NCBI GenBank assembly: GCA_029287615.1
Contig: JARFQV010000180.1
Coordinates: 1-33,125 of the forward strand
Reading direction: 5' to 3'
Source of the DNA: Pseudomonadota bacterium
GTDB taxonomy: Bacteria > Pseudomonadota > Gammaproteobacteria > UBA9214
DNA length: 33,125 bases
Position numbers and translations under genes: made by a program. This document shows positions 7,968-16,198 of this stretch, piece after piece (within the stretch, counting starts at the first letter, position 1; every line of letters starts with the position of its first letter). A model generated the notes under the pieces. That model was not told where the DNA came from, did not search any database, and saw nothing but the letters and a program-made list of their open reading frames with translations.

Positions 7968-9777
7968 ACAGGCTTCTCCTGGGCATGTTGTAGGTGTCTA
8001 CTGTCTGGTAGCGGGTATCCAGCACATTTTCAAGCCGTGCGCGTATGAGCCACTGTCTGGCAAACCGGTATTCCGCGCGCAGATCGAGCAGGCTGTAACT
8101 TCCGACGCGTATCAGGTTCTCCCGGTCATCGAACCGCCGGCTTTGCGCCAGCAGGGTCCCCCCGACACCGAACTTGCCGATATCACGATCGATATCAATC
8201 TGCAATGTGCGCCTCGCCCGCCGCGGTAGCCACTTGTTATTGGTATCGTTGCGGGGGACGATCATGTCACCGGAGAAGCGTGCCTGCCAGCCCAGGATGC
8301 GGGTGTCGATCGTGGCTTCAAGGCCGTCGATCTCTGCATTTTCGACATTCTCGGGGACGAAGGTAGTGTTGCTGAATATGATCAGGTCATCTATCTTGGT
8401 GTGGTACGCATTCAGATTCCAGCTGCCCCAGGAGTGGTTGCCGTTGATGCCCGCTTCGTATGTCCTGGACTTCTCCGGGTCAAGGTCCGGATTGCCAAAA
8501 CCCGGGAAATAAAGGTCGTTGAAGGTTGGTGCCCTGAAAGCGGTACCGTATGAGACGTTGAGGTTCACCGAACCCGAGAGCCGGTAACCCCAGGCGATAT
8601 TGCCGGTAGTCTCATGACCGAACTGTTCGTCCTTGAGTGGACGGATTCTTGCCATCACTGTATTCCTGCCAAACACGCCGCGATACTGGGCAAAGGCCGC
8701 TGCGGTATAGCGCGATGTCTCCTCGTAGGAGAAATTGCTTTCCACATGATCGTCGTGATAGTCAACGCCCGTGGTGATGGTATGTTCGTCGGAAGGGTAG
8801 AAATCGTTTTGCCACGAGGCCGAATAGCGCTCGGTATCAAACCGGTTCCTGATCTGGCTGTTGCCGGAGCGGAAACTGGTCCGGTAATCCTTGCTCATCC
8901 CTGCGCTGAATTGCATGTCCCAGGATTCGAGTGGCGTGGTCTTCAGGGTCGCGCCGAGCGCACTTTCCTTGAAATCATCCTCGTTGGCGCCATCCGAGTC
9001 GTACTGTGTGTTTCCCACGGCACGCAGCAGACTGAAATCGATGCTGGTCTCCTCGCTGAAACGGTGCCCGTAACGTGCGCTGATGGAATTGTTATGATAA
9101 CCGTCATTGTCCGGTTCATCGATCCTTTGCTCGAACGGGGAGCCGGCAAACTGGACAACCGGTTCGCGTGCATCGAAGCCGTTGGTCTGGAAACGGGACA
9201 GCTTCAGGGAATACCAGTCGTTCCCGGTGGATCCTGATACATCTGCCGCGGCCTCGTAAGTGCCATAGCGGCCGCCACCGGCACTGAAGCCGTAGCGCAT
9301 GGGACCTTCCCCCTTTTTCGTGAAAATCTGGATAACGCCACCAATGGCGTCCGAGCCATAGAGTGCGGAGTTCGGACCACGGACCACCTCGATTCTCTCA
9401 ATCTGGGACAGGGGAAGAAATTCCCAGGATACCGTGCCGGTGGTTGCCGACCCCATCCGCACGCCATCGACCAGTACAGTGACATTCCCCGAGTTGGTAC
9501 CCCGCATGAACACGGATGTCAGTTTCCCGTAACCACCCTGGTTGGTAACATCGACTCCGGTAACACCCCTCAGTACCTCACCAACCGAATTGGCCTGACT
9601 GCGTTCTATTTCATCACGGGTAATGACCGTGACAGAAGACAGTGTTTCATCAGCGCTCAGCGGAAAGCGGGTGGCTGTCACCACGACCGGATCGGTTCTG
9701 TTCCGGGCATGGCCCGCAAGGCTGGTCAGACAACCGGCAAGTATGCACGAAACGGCAATTGCCATACGGGTTTCCAT
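7939..9777 (-). CDS. btuB: TonB-dependent outer-membrane cobalamin receptor
   Basis: Predicted 22-strand outer-membrane barrel importing vitamin B12. The 612 residues compare with 614 for E. coli BtuB. A signal peptide (MAIAVSCILAGCLTSLAGHA) precedes the TonB box DPVVVTATRFP, then the plug: SVTVITRDEIERSQANSVGEVLRGVTGVDV, GGYGKLTSVFMRGTNSGNVTVLVDGVRM, and IERIEVVRGPNSALYGSDAIGGVIQIFT. Barrel segments near the C terminus include LNVSYGTAFRAPTFNDLYFPGFGNPDLDPEKS, very typical of BtuB. The protein ends LFVSLHFNSR, so the final residue is not the usual aromatic barrel-assembly signal; a Phe sits three residues before the end. GGGAG lies six bases before the ATG. A cobalamin riboswitch upstream confirms the substrate class and predicts repression when B12 is plentiful. 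Confidence 0.95.
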   Translation of the reverse strand: METRMAIAVSCILAGCLTSLAGHARNRTDPVVVTATRFPLSADETLSSVTVITRDEIERSQANSVGEVLRGVTGVDVTNQGGYGKLTSVFMRGTNSGNVTVLVDGVRMGSATTGTVSWEFLPLSQIERIEVVRGPNSALYGSDAIGGVIQIFTKKGEGPMRYGFSAGGGRYGTYEAAADVSGSTGNDWYSLKLSRFQTNGFDAREPVVQFAGSPFEQRIDEPDNDGYHNNSISARYGHRFSEETSIDFSLLRAVGNTQYDSDGANEDDFKESALGATLKTTPLESWDMQFSAGMSKDYRTSFRSGNSQIRNRFDTERYSASWQNDFYPSDEHTITTGVDYHDDHVESNFSYEETSRYTAAAFAQYRGVFGRNTVMARIRPLKDEQFGHETTGNIAWGYRLSGSVNLNVSYGTAFRAPTFNDLYFPGFGNPDLDPEKSRTYEAGINGNHSWGSWNLNAYHTKIDDLIIFSNTTFVPENVENAEIDGLEATIDTRILGWQARFSGDMIVPRNDTNNKWLPRRARRTLQIDIDRDIGKFGVGGTLLAQSRRFDDRENLIRVGSYSLLDLRAEYRFARQWLIRARLENVLDTRYQTVDTYNMPRRSLFVSLHFNSR

Positions 9778-9790
9778 GTTGTACTCCCTG

Positions 9791-9807
9791 TGCGCACACC
9801 CGCGCGC
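9791..9807 (-). promoter_or_regulatory. Small hairpin next to the btuB ribosome binding site
   Basis: TGCGC and GCGCA flank an 7-base loop immediately upstream of the GGGAG ribosome binding site of btuB. It lies between riboswitch and start codon and could belong to an expression platform that controls ribosome access. The stem is only five base pairs, so this is tentative. Confidence 0.3.
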
Positions 9808-9903
9808 AGTGGTCCTGTATGTCGGAGAGAGTAGGGACAGGGGTAGGGTGCGGCGCCTGTCAGTATCGCCCTCCGCGACACGGTCAAGTGGGCCAGGCGT
9901 ACC

Positions 9904-10100
9904 TGTACCCGGGCTGCAGGCCGGTCTCCGGACTCGCGAGTGGATGGCTCCGGTGTTTCGTCTTCCCGCGCTGTCGCGCAGTGACGTCGTGAAACACCTT
10001 GTGCTCGCTTACCGTTGCGGGGGCAGTGCCGGCATTGCCGCAGGATATGTGGCGCACCGGCTTCCCGTTTCATCCCGGCGCAGATACCACCGGGACACCT
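9904..10100 (-). ncRNA. Cobalamin (B12) riboswitch upstream of btuB
   Basis: Read on the minus strand, this leader has the conserved blocks of the cobalamin riboswitch in order: a GGTG-type opening, ACGGGAAGCCGGTGCG (GGGAA-N3-GGTG pattern), ACTGCCCCCGCAACGGTA, and the B12-box variant GAGTCCGGAGACCGGCC. The roughly 200-base span is usual. It lies about 125 bases upstream of the btuB ATG and downstream of a sigma70-like promoter, so it should lower btuB-tonB-pduO expression when adenosylcobalamin is abundant. No clear T-tailed terminator follows, which favours translational control. Confidence 0.93.
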
Positions 10101-10123
10101 GAAGCTGTGGTAAAGAGCCGACG

Positions 10124-10153
10124 ACTTTACGTCCGTGGCCCTGGACCTGTCAA
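10124..10153 (-). promoter_or_regulatory. Sigma70-type promoter of the btuB operon
   Basis: On the minus strand a perfect TTGACA (-35, 10153-10148) is followed 18 bases later by TAAAGT (-10, 4 of 6 match). Predicted transcription start is near 10117, just before the riboswitch 5' end, which supports the assignment. Confidence 0.6.
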
Positions 10154-10223
10154 GCGTGTGCGGGAACAGATCCCGCGATGCCCTTCATTTTCCATCTACC
10201 GGGAATGGGGTAGACTTGCACCC

Positions 10224-10667
10224 ATGAACGATCCGCTGGACCATCCTTACCGAAGAGCTTTCAGGGGCCGTTTTCACAACACCTTGCGCTGGGCCCAGTT
10301 CGACGCCCTGATGGATACCCTGCAGGCGGACGCAGGCGGGGGCTGGTATGTCTATGCCGTTGGTGAACCACCACCGACGGATCCCGTCAGTAGCGAACAG
10401 TTCACGGTGTTCCTGTCCGAGGTGAACGAACTGTTGCGCAGGGAGCATGATGAGGATTTCTGCGGTATCGTCTATACCGACTCCTTTGAATCACCCGCCT
10501 ATGTGAAGGTCTTCGATCCCAACAATCTGGGTGTTTCCTGCGGCTACAGCGATAACCCGCCACTGCCGGGATGGATCCTGTCGAAGATCAGGCCCGTCGA
10601 CCTGCAATCCGACACCCTGTTGCCCGGGAACCGGCGACGCTGGTGGCGGCGGATTTTCGGGGGTTAG
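10224..10667 (+). CDS. Conserved-looking cytoplasmic protein of unknown function
   Basis: A 147-residue soluble protein I do not recognise. It begins MNDPLDHPYRRAFRGRFHNTLRWAQFDALMDTL and shows no signal peptide or membrane helix. Notable segments are GGGWYVYAVGEPPP, IVYTDSFESPAYVKVFDPNNLGVSCGYSDNPPLPGWILSKIRP, and a basic, Trp-rich end (NRRRWWRRIFGG). The ATG at 10224 fits the compositional boundary; the track ORF runs 225 bases further upstream through the riboswitch promoter and is not credible there. Only a weak, distant ribosome binding site (GGGG) is seen. It is divergent from the btuB leader and ends one base short of the btuD stop on the other strand, so it sits inside the B12 region but may have no B12 role. 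Confidence 0.75.
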   Translation: MNDPLDHPYRRAFRGRFHNTLRWAQFDALMDTLQADAGGGWYVYAVGEPPPTDPVSSEQFTVFLSEVNELLRREHDEDFCGIVYTDSFESPAYVKVFDPNNLGVSCGYSDNPPLPGWILSKIRPVDLQSDTLLPGNRRRWWRRIFGG

Positions 10668-10668
10668 T

Positions 10669-11445
10669 CTATCCTGGCAACCATGCCGTACCGTGCGGAG
10701 CTGCCACCGGTTCCATGGGATGGGCATACAGCCGTTCCAGCAGATCCTGCCTGAGTACGGCATCGCGTTCTCCCTGCAGGGTTTCACCATCACCGAACAG
10801 CAACAGAAAGTGGTCGGCAAAGCGGGAAGCCAGATTCACGTCATGCAGGATCATCAATATCGTGCATTCTCCCTGTCTTGCGCCCCGGGTCAGTAATTCC
10901 AGCATGCGGATTTGATGGTGCAGGTCCAGGTGGTTGCTGGGTTCATCCAGCAACAGTATCGGAGGGTCCTGTGTCAACAGGGTGGCGATGCCCAGTCTGC
11001 GCCTTTCGCCACCGGAGAGGGTGGCGACACTGCGGTTCTCCAGACCATCGAGTTCCACCTCTTTCAGTCGGTCTACCGCCATATTTTCTTCTTTGCTTGT
11101 TTCCCGTTCCCAGGGACCCAGGTAGGGGTGTCGCCCGGTCAGAGCGGTCTCCAGCACCGTTGCCGGGAATGGATCGCTGTGATCCTGGAAAAGCACGCCG
11201 ATCTGCTGCGCAACCTGCCTGCGCCGCAGGCTGTCCAGATTTGTTCCGTTCAGGAGGATTTTTCCGCTGGCTGGCGGTCGCAGTCCGGCCAGGGTATGCA
11301 GGAGTGTGGTCTTGCCCGAGCCGTTGCGTCCCAGCAGGCACCATACCTGGCCGAAACCGATTTTCAGGTCGAGTTGCCGGCAGAGCACCCTGTCGGCAAC
11401 ACGGATCTGCAGGCCACATGTTTCGAGGTTGCCTGCCTGGTTCAC
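10669..11445 (-). CDS. btuD: ATPase subunit of the cobalamin ABC importer
   Basis: Predicted cytoplasmic ATPase energising B12 import through BtuC. The 258 residues hold Walker A GRNGSGKTT (39-47), Q-loop FQD (about 86-88), signature LSGGE (143-147), Walker B ILLLDEP (163-169), the D-loop NHLDLHHQ and H-loop His201 in ILHDVN. The start is GTG, overlapping the btuC stop by four bases (GTGA), a sign of coupled translation. The family also covers haem and siderophore importers; the cobalamin call rests on the cluster with btuB, riboswitch, pduO and btuF. It converges with the unknown plus-strand gene, one base between the stops. Confidence 0.87.
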   Translation of the reverse strand: MNQAGNLETCGLQIRVADRVLCRQLDLKIGFGQVWCLLGRNGSGKTTLLHTLAGLRPPASGKILLNGTNLDSLRRRQVAQQIGVLFQDHSDPFPATVLETALTGRHPYLGPWERETSKEENMAVDRLKEVELDGLENRSVATLSGGERRRLGIATLLTQDPPILLLDEPSNHLDLHHQIRMLELLTRGARQGECTILMILHDVNLASRFADHFLLLFGDGETLQGERDAVLRQDLLERLYAHPMEPVAAPHGTAWLPG

Positions 11446-12455
11446 GCCGGGGTTTCTCCCGTTTGAGCGGTGTTGCGATGCAACAGGAACAGGAAAACCG
11501 GTACGCCGATCAGGGCCGTGAGAATACCCACCGGGAGTTGTCTGGGTGCGAGTACGGTGCGTGCAAGGGTATCGGCCAGTACCAGCAGGCTGCCTCCCAG
11601 CAGGACCGATGCGGGGAGGAGGATTCGGTGGTCGCGGGCACCCAGCAGGCGGAGCAGGTGAGGGATGATCAGTCCGACAAAGCCCACGCTACCGGCCAGG
11701 CTGACAGCCGCAGCGCTCAGCAGGGAGCCCAGCACGTAGATCGCGCGGCGCAACGGCACGACCTCGACACCGAGGGCAGCGGCCGGCAATTCTCCACGTG
11801 CCAGGATATTGAGTTGGCGTCCCCACAGCATGGCCAGCAGCAGTCCCGGGATCAGGACGACCACGCCCGGCAGCGGATTTTGTCGGTAGGACAGGTCGCC
11901 CATGAGCCAGAACACCATGCCCCGCAGGGTACTGTCGGTACTGATTGCCAGCAGGAAACCGATCACCGCTCCCCAACCGGCAGCGACCACCACACCGGTC
12001 AGTAGCAGACGGGTCGGGGTCCATGTGCCCCGGCTGTGGGAAAGCCCGAAGACCAGCAGCATGCTCAGCAGCGCGCCAGCGAATGCAGCGCCATGCAACC
12101 ACATGCCACCGAGTCCCAGCAGGAGGGTGGCCAGCGCGCCGGCCGCGGCGCCGCCGGAGATCCCGAGTATATAGGGATCGGCCAGCGGGTTGCGTAACAG
12201 TACCTGCATCAGGGCGCCTGCCAGCGCCAGCAGGGCGCCGGTCGTGAAGGCAGTGATGGTCCTTGGCAAACGAATATCCCATACCACACTCGCGGCCAGT
12301 CCTTCAGCGGAACCGCTCAGGATCCTGCCAAGCTGTGCCCAGTCCGTATCCAGACTGCCGGTGGACAGGCTGTACAGGACAGTGGCGCCTGCGAGCAGGC
12401 CGAGACCGGTAATCAGGCCGAGGGGCTGCATCGGGATGGAGGTCCGGGTGACCAT
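11442..12455 (-). CDS. btuC: Membrane permease of the cobalamin ABC importer (FecCD/BtuC family)
   Basis: Predicted inner-membrane permease, 337 residues with about ten hydrophobic helices. Family marks include WDIRLPRTITAFTTGALLALAGALMQVLLRNPLADPYILGISGGAAAGA, LLTGVVVAAGWGAV, and SLAGSVGFVGLIIPHLLRLLGARDHRILLPASVLLGGSLLVLADTLAR, where GLIIPHLLR belongs to the ATPase-coupling region. Length and motifs match BtuC; haem or Fe-siderophore permeases are the alternative and differ little in sequence. It follows the HAD hydrolase gene by 25 bases and overlaps btuD, so all three are likely on one transcript. No riboswitch is visible ahead of the hydrolase gene, so this half of the pathway may not be B12-repressed. 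Confidence 0.87.
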   Translation of the reverse strand: MVTRTSIPMQPLGLITGLGLLAGATVLYSLSTGSLDTDWAQLGRILSGSAEGLAASVVWDIRLPRTITAFTTGALLALAGALMQVLLRNPLADPYILGISGGAAAGALATLLLGLGGMWLHGAAFAGALLSMLLVFGLSHSRGTWTPTRLLLTGVVVAAGWGAVIGFLLAISTDSTLRGMVFWLMGDLSYRQNPLPGVVVLIPGLLLAMLWGRQLNILARGELPAAALGVEVVPLRRAIYVLGSLLSAAAVSLAGSVGFVGLIIPHLLRLLGARDHRILLPASVLLGGSLLVLADTLARTVLAPRQLPVGILTALIGVPVFLFLLHRNTAQTGETPA

Positions 12456-12480
12456 CCGGTCCTGGACGGGGGCAGTCGGT

Positions 12481-13158
12481 TCATGGGTGCCGGGAAGTCG
12501 ACGGTTGGCGAAGGCTGATGACCGGCCATCCTTCTATTCCGGCATGCCGGTCCAGAATTTCATCGGGGTCGACCGCAACCGGATGGGTGACCAGGCGAAG
12601 CAGGGGCAGATCATTATGCGAATCACTGTAGAACCAGCTGTCTTCCAGGCTGTGTCCATGCTCTTCGAGCCATGCCTCGAGGTGCACGATCTTCCCATCC
12701 TGGAAGCAGGGGGTGCCGCTGACCATTCCGGTATACCTGCCCTCTTTCATTTCCGGTTCCGTGGCCAGCAGGTGATCGATTTCGAAGCGCACGGCGATGG
12801 GGCCGGTAATGAATCGGTTCGTTGCCGTTATGATCACCGGGATATCACCCTTGCTGCGATGCCATGCGATCAGTTTCCGGGCCTCTTCCAGCATGGCCGG
12901 GCTGATCTTTTCCTCCATGAACCGGTCTCGCCAGTGGAAGAGGCGTTCTGCGTCATTTTCAGCCAGGGGGCGCAACTGGAAGCGGAGAAATTCGAGTATA
13001 TCCAGACTGCCGGCCAGGTACTCGTCATAGAATCGCTGGTTTTCCCGCTCATAATACCCGCGTTCGACAATATGGTTCTCCACCAGGAACTGGCCCCAGA
13101 GGTAGTCGCTGTCACCGTCCAGCAGGGTGTTGTCCAGATCGAATAGGGCCAGGCTCAC
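12481..13158 (-). CDS. HAD-IB family phosphatase (SerB/CicA-like)
   Basis: Predicted cytoplasmic phosphatase of 225 residues. The GTG at 13158 is chosen because the catalytic motif FDLDNTLLDGDSD (Asp7/Asp9) must lie near the N terminus and GGGGG lies about eight bases upstream; the track adds 64 residues that run into the divergent promoter region. Motif II is IITATNRFI, followed by a conserved GTPCFQDGK segment, and motif III/IV is YSDSHNDLPLL. This pattern defines HAD-superfamily subfamily IB, related to phosphoserine phosphatase, but the substrate is not known. In Pseudomonas a similar gene neighbours rppH and ptsP, and that arrangement is kept here (divergent from rppH). Downstream btuC and btuD may share its transcript by chance. 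Confidence 0.85.
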   Translation of the reverse strand: MSLALFDLDNTLLDGDSDYLWGQFLVENHIVERGYYERENQRFYDEYLAGSLDILEFLRFQLRPLAENDAERLFHWRDRFMEEKISPAMLEEARKLIAWHRSKGDIPVIITATNRFITGPIAVRFEIDHLLATEPEMKEGRYTGMVSGTPCFQDGKIVHLEAWLEEHGHSLEDSWFYSDSHNDLPLLRLVTHPVAVDPDEILDRHAGIEGWPVISLRQPSTSRHP

Positions 13159-13300
13159 AAGGTATCCCCCGTATGGATGCTGGCCGCAGGATAGTGCGCT
13201 CCAGCGTAAAGGTAAATCCGGCGGTGGAAATAGCGAGTTGCCCAAAGTGGGTCGATTATGGGAGAATGATCGATAAAGAGCGGTCCCGGGGGGTAAGTAA

Positions 13301-13822
13301 GTGATTGATTCGGATGGGTATCGTCCAAATGTGGGGATTATCCTGACCAATGAGGAGGGGTGCCTTCTGTGGGCCCGCCGTTTCGGTCAGGATTCCTGGC
13401 AATTTCCCCAGGGCGGAATTCGTTCCAACGAGACACCCGCAGAGGCAATGTATCGCGAACTTGCCGAGGAAGTAGGCCTGCGTCCTGAACACGTGAAGCT
13501 GGTGGGTTCGACGCGTGGCTGGCTGCGATACCGCCTCCCCGAGCGTTACCTGCGTCGTTCGCGCCGCCCCTTGTGTATCGGTCAAAAACAGGTCTGGTTC
13601 ATGCTGCACATGAAGGGCAATGACGAGGACGTCTGCCTGGATAATTGCGAAAGGCCGGAGTTTGATCACTGGTGCTGGGTCGATTACTGGTATCCCCTGT
13701 CCGAGGTTGTCTCATTCAAGCGCAAGGTCTACGAAAGGGCTCTGAGGGAATTGAGGCCATTCCTGCCCTCTTCAGACCGCAGGACCGGTGCAGTGCATCA
13801 AACCGGTAAAAGCGCACGTTAA
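13301..13822 (+). CDS. rppH: RNA pyrophosphohydrolase
   Basis: Predicted Nudix enzyme that removes pyrophosphate from mRNA 5' ends and so triggers RNase E-dependent decay. 173 residues, starting [16 protein letters not shown] as in RppH/YgdP; the Nudix box [23 protein letters not shown] spans about 38-60 and fits GX5EX7REUXEEXGU. Typical RppH segments [16 protein letters not shown] and GQKQVWFML follow. The start is GTG after GGGGGGTAAGTAA. The last 20 or so residues are non-conserved. The gene is divergent from the HAD phosphatase across 142 bases and precedes ptsP by 86 bases, the same order as in Pseudomonas. Confidence 0.95.
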   Translation: MIDSDGYRPNVGIILTNEEGCLLWARRFGQDSWQFPQGGIRSNETPAEAMYRELAEEVGLRPEHVKLVGSTRGWLRYRLPERYLRRSRRPLCIGQKQVWFMLHMKGNDEDVCLDNCERPEFDHWCWVDYWYPLSEVVSFKRKVYERALRELRPFLPSSDRRTGAVHQTGKSAR

Positions 13823-13908
13823 TTGCGGATGGTCAGTATCCGCCCACCCCGAACCGGCCTTTCTCTCCCACCCCGCCTGACAAACGCACCAGGCTAGGGC
13901 CTGCATGC

Positions 13909-16173
13909 ATGCTGGAAACCCTGCGCCGTATCATCCAGGAGGTTAATACCGCACCGGACCTCCAGCGTGCCTTGAACATCATCGTCGAGCGCGTCAAGAA
14001 GACCATCAAGGTCGACGTTGCCTCCGTCTATCTGTCCGATGCAGATCGATCACAACATGTCCTGATGGCCACCGACGGATTCCGTCAGGATGCCGTGGGC
14101 AAGGTGCGCGCGGATTTCGGCACCGGTTTGGTCGGTATGGTCCGGGAGCGTGAGGAACCGGTAAACGTCGAGGACGCGCCGAGCCACCCCCGCTATCGTT
14201 TTATCGGCGAGACCGGTGAGAAGCCCTACCATGGTTTTCTCGGTGTGCCGATTATCCAGCATGGCAACGTGCTTGGCGTACTCGTGGTGCGTCATCGCGA
14301 GAAGCGCAAGTTCGGTGAGGAGGAAGAGGCCTTTCTGGTGACCCTGGCGGCACAGCTTGCCGGCGCTATCACCCATGCGGGGGCCAGCGGTGAGGTCAGC
14401 CGTCTCCTGGATGCACTGGACAGCCAGTCCATGTTCCTCAATGGACTGCCGGGCGCCAAGGGTGTCGGTATCGGGCAGGCACTGGTTGTCTACCCGCTGG
14501 CGAATCTCGATGCGGTTCCTGATCGCAAGGCGGAAGACCCAGCGGCCGAGGAGGCTGCCTTTCGAAAGGCTGTTGATGATGTCAAGGATGATCTTCGCAA
14601 GTATTCCGCCAGTATGGCTGCAGCGCTTCCCGTGGAGGACCTGGCCCTGTTTGATGCATTGATCATGATGCTGGGCAGCGAAAGCATGCTTGACGGGACA
14701 GTGGAGCGCATCCGTGCCGGTAACTGGGCCCCCGGTGCGCTGCGTGAAACCATCCACGAGCATGTCCAGGTATTCCAGAATATGGAGGATACCTATCTTC
14801 GCCAGCGTGCGAGTGATATCAGCGATCTCGGTCGCCGGGTCCTGACCTATCTGCAGGCCGTGGGTGAGGTGAGCCGGGAGCCCTTCCCGCAAACCATTCT
14901 GGTTGGTGAGGAATTGAGTGCGGGGCAACTGGCAGAAATCCCGATGTCGCAACTCGCGGGTATCGTTTCGGCACGCGGTTCCACCTCGTCGCACGTTGCG
15001 ATTCTGGCCAGGGCAATGGGTGTACCGGCAGTTATGGGTGTTGAGGACCTTCCTGTCGGTCGGCTGGAAGGGCAGAAACTGGTCGTGGATGGCTACCGCG
15101 GTATCGTCTACGTAAATCCAAACGATACGGTCTGCAGTGAATTCATACGGCTCCAGCATGAGGAGACCCGGCTTTCAGCGGGGCTGAAGAACCTGAGGGG
15201 GAAAGAGTCAATCACGCCGGACGGTGTAACCATTCCGTTGTATGTCAATACGGGTCTGATCTCCGATATCGAACCTTCCCTCAACGCAGAGGGCAGCGGG
15301 GTGGGGTTGTACCGAACCGAGATTCCGTTTCTGGTGCGCGAAAATTTCCCCGGCGAGGACGAGCAGATGCGCATCTACCGCAAGATGCTGGAGGCCTTTT
15401 CACCTCGACCGGTAACCTTGCGTACCCTTGATATCGGTGGTGACAAGATGTTGCCCTATTTCCCGGTCAACGAAGAGAACCCGTTCCTGGGGTGGCGGGG
15501 AATCCGTATCACGCTGGATCATCCGGAGATCTTTCTTACCCAGCTGCGTGCGATGCTGCGTGCCAGCAGTGGTCTCGATAACCTGCAGATCCTGCTCCCC
15601 ATGGTAAGCGGTGTTGTTGAACTGGATGAATCACTCAAGCTGATACGCCGGGCGCATAAGGAAGTGGTGGAAGAGGGTGTGGCGGTTCGTTTTCCGCCCA
15701 TCGGGGTGATGCTCGAGGTGCCTTCCGCAGTCTACCTGGTGGAGATGATGGCGCGTCGAATCGACTTCTTTTCGATCGGTACCAATGATCTGACGCAGTA
15801 TCTGCTGGCGGTCGACCGGAATAATACCCGGGTTGCCGGCCTGTACGATTCACTGCATCCTTCGGTCTTGCGCGCACTGCGCTATATCGTTGAGGGTGTC
15901 CATAGTGAGGGCAAGCCGGTGTGTGTATGCGGGGAGATGGCCGGTGATCCGGCTGCCGTACTCCTGCTTATGGGGCTGGGTGTCGATGGTTTGAGCATGA
16001 ATGCCGGTAGCCTGCCTCAGATCAAGTGGGTGATTCGCAGTTTTCGCCAGGATGAAGCTGGTGATCTGCTGGACGAAGTGTGGAAACTGGAAGATCCCCA
16101 TTCCATTCGACGCCTGTGCAACAGCATCCTGGAGCTGGGTGGTCTCGGCGGCCTGGTCAGGGCTGGTAACTGA
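13909..16173 (+). CDS. ptsP: Nitrogen-PTS enzyme I (GAF-containing PEP-protein phosphotransferase)
   Basis: Predicted EI-Ntr, which takes phosphate from phosphoenolpyruvate and passes it to NPr (PtsO) then EIIA-Ntr, a regulatory relay tied to nitrogen, potassium and cell-envelope control. Of 754 residues, about 1-160 form the GAF domain (MLETLRRIIQEVNTAPDLQRALNIIV, FLGVPIIQHGNVLGVLVVRHRE), followed by the EI N-terminal helical part, the phospho-His domain (ARGSTSSHVAILARAMGVPAVMG, His362) and the PEP-binding TIM barrel (GVGLYRTEIPFL, TLDIGGDK, EENPFLGWRGIR, SIGTNDLTQYLLAVDR, and CVCGEMAGDP with catalytic Cys674). Length and order match E. coli PtsP. PtsO and PtsN are not in the window. It converges on the solute-binding protein gene with a 25-base gap. 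Confidence 0.95.
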   Translation: MLETLRRIIQEVNTAPDLQRALNIIVERVKKTIKVDVASVYLSDADRSQHVLMATDGFRQDAVGKVRADFGTGLVGMVREREEPVNVEDAPSHPRYRFIGETGEKPYHGFLGVPIIQHGNVLGVLVVRHREKRKFGEEEEAFLVTLAAQLAGAITHAGASGEVSRLLDALDSQSMFLNGLPGAKGVGIGQALVVYPLANLDAVPDRKAEDPAAEEAAFRKAVDDVKDDLRKYSASMAAALPVEDLALFDALIMMLGSESMLDGTVERIRAGNWAPGALRETIHEHVQVFQNMEDTYLRQRASDISDLGRRVLTYLQAVGEVSREPFPQTILVGEELSAGQLAEIPMSQLAGIVSARGSTSSHVAILARAMGVPAVMGVEDLPVGRLEGQKLVVDGYRGIVYVNPNDTVCSEFIRLQHEETRLSAGLKNLRGKESITPDGVTIPLYVNTGLISDIEPSLNAEGSGVGLYRTEIPFLVRENFPGEDEQMRIYRKMLEAFSPRPVTLRTLDIGGDKMLPYFPVNEENPFLGWRGIRITLDHPEIFLTQLRAMLRASSGLDNLQILLPMVSGVVELDESLKLIRRAHKEVVEEGVAVRFPPIGVMLEVPSAVYLVEMMARRIDFFSIGTNDLTQYLLAVDRNNTRVAGLYDSLHPSVLRALRYIVEGVHSEGKPVCVCGEMAGDPAAVLLLMGLGVDGLSMNAGSLPQIKWVIRSFRQDEAGDLLDEVWKLEDPHSIRRLCNSILELGGLGGLVRAGN

Positions 16174-16198
16174 GCTGATTTCTGACCGTTGCGGTTTG

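Noticed and set aside
8614-9237. 207-residue plus-strand ORF
   Set aside because: Antisense shadow of the btuB barrel region.
10878-12005. 375-residue plus-strand ORF
   Set aside because: Antisense to btuD and btuC; Gln/Arg/His-rich translation typical of a reversed membrane gene.
12190-13146. 318-residue plus-strand ORF
   Set aside because: Antisense to btuC and the HAD phosphatase, both with intact catalytic or family motifs.
14050-15159. 369-residue minus-strand ORF
   Set aside because: Antisense shadow of ptsP.
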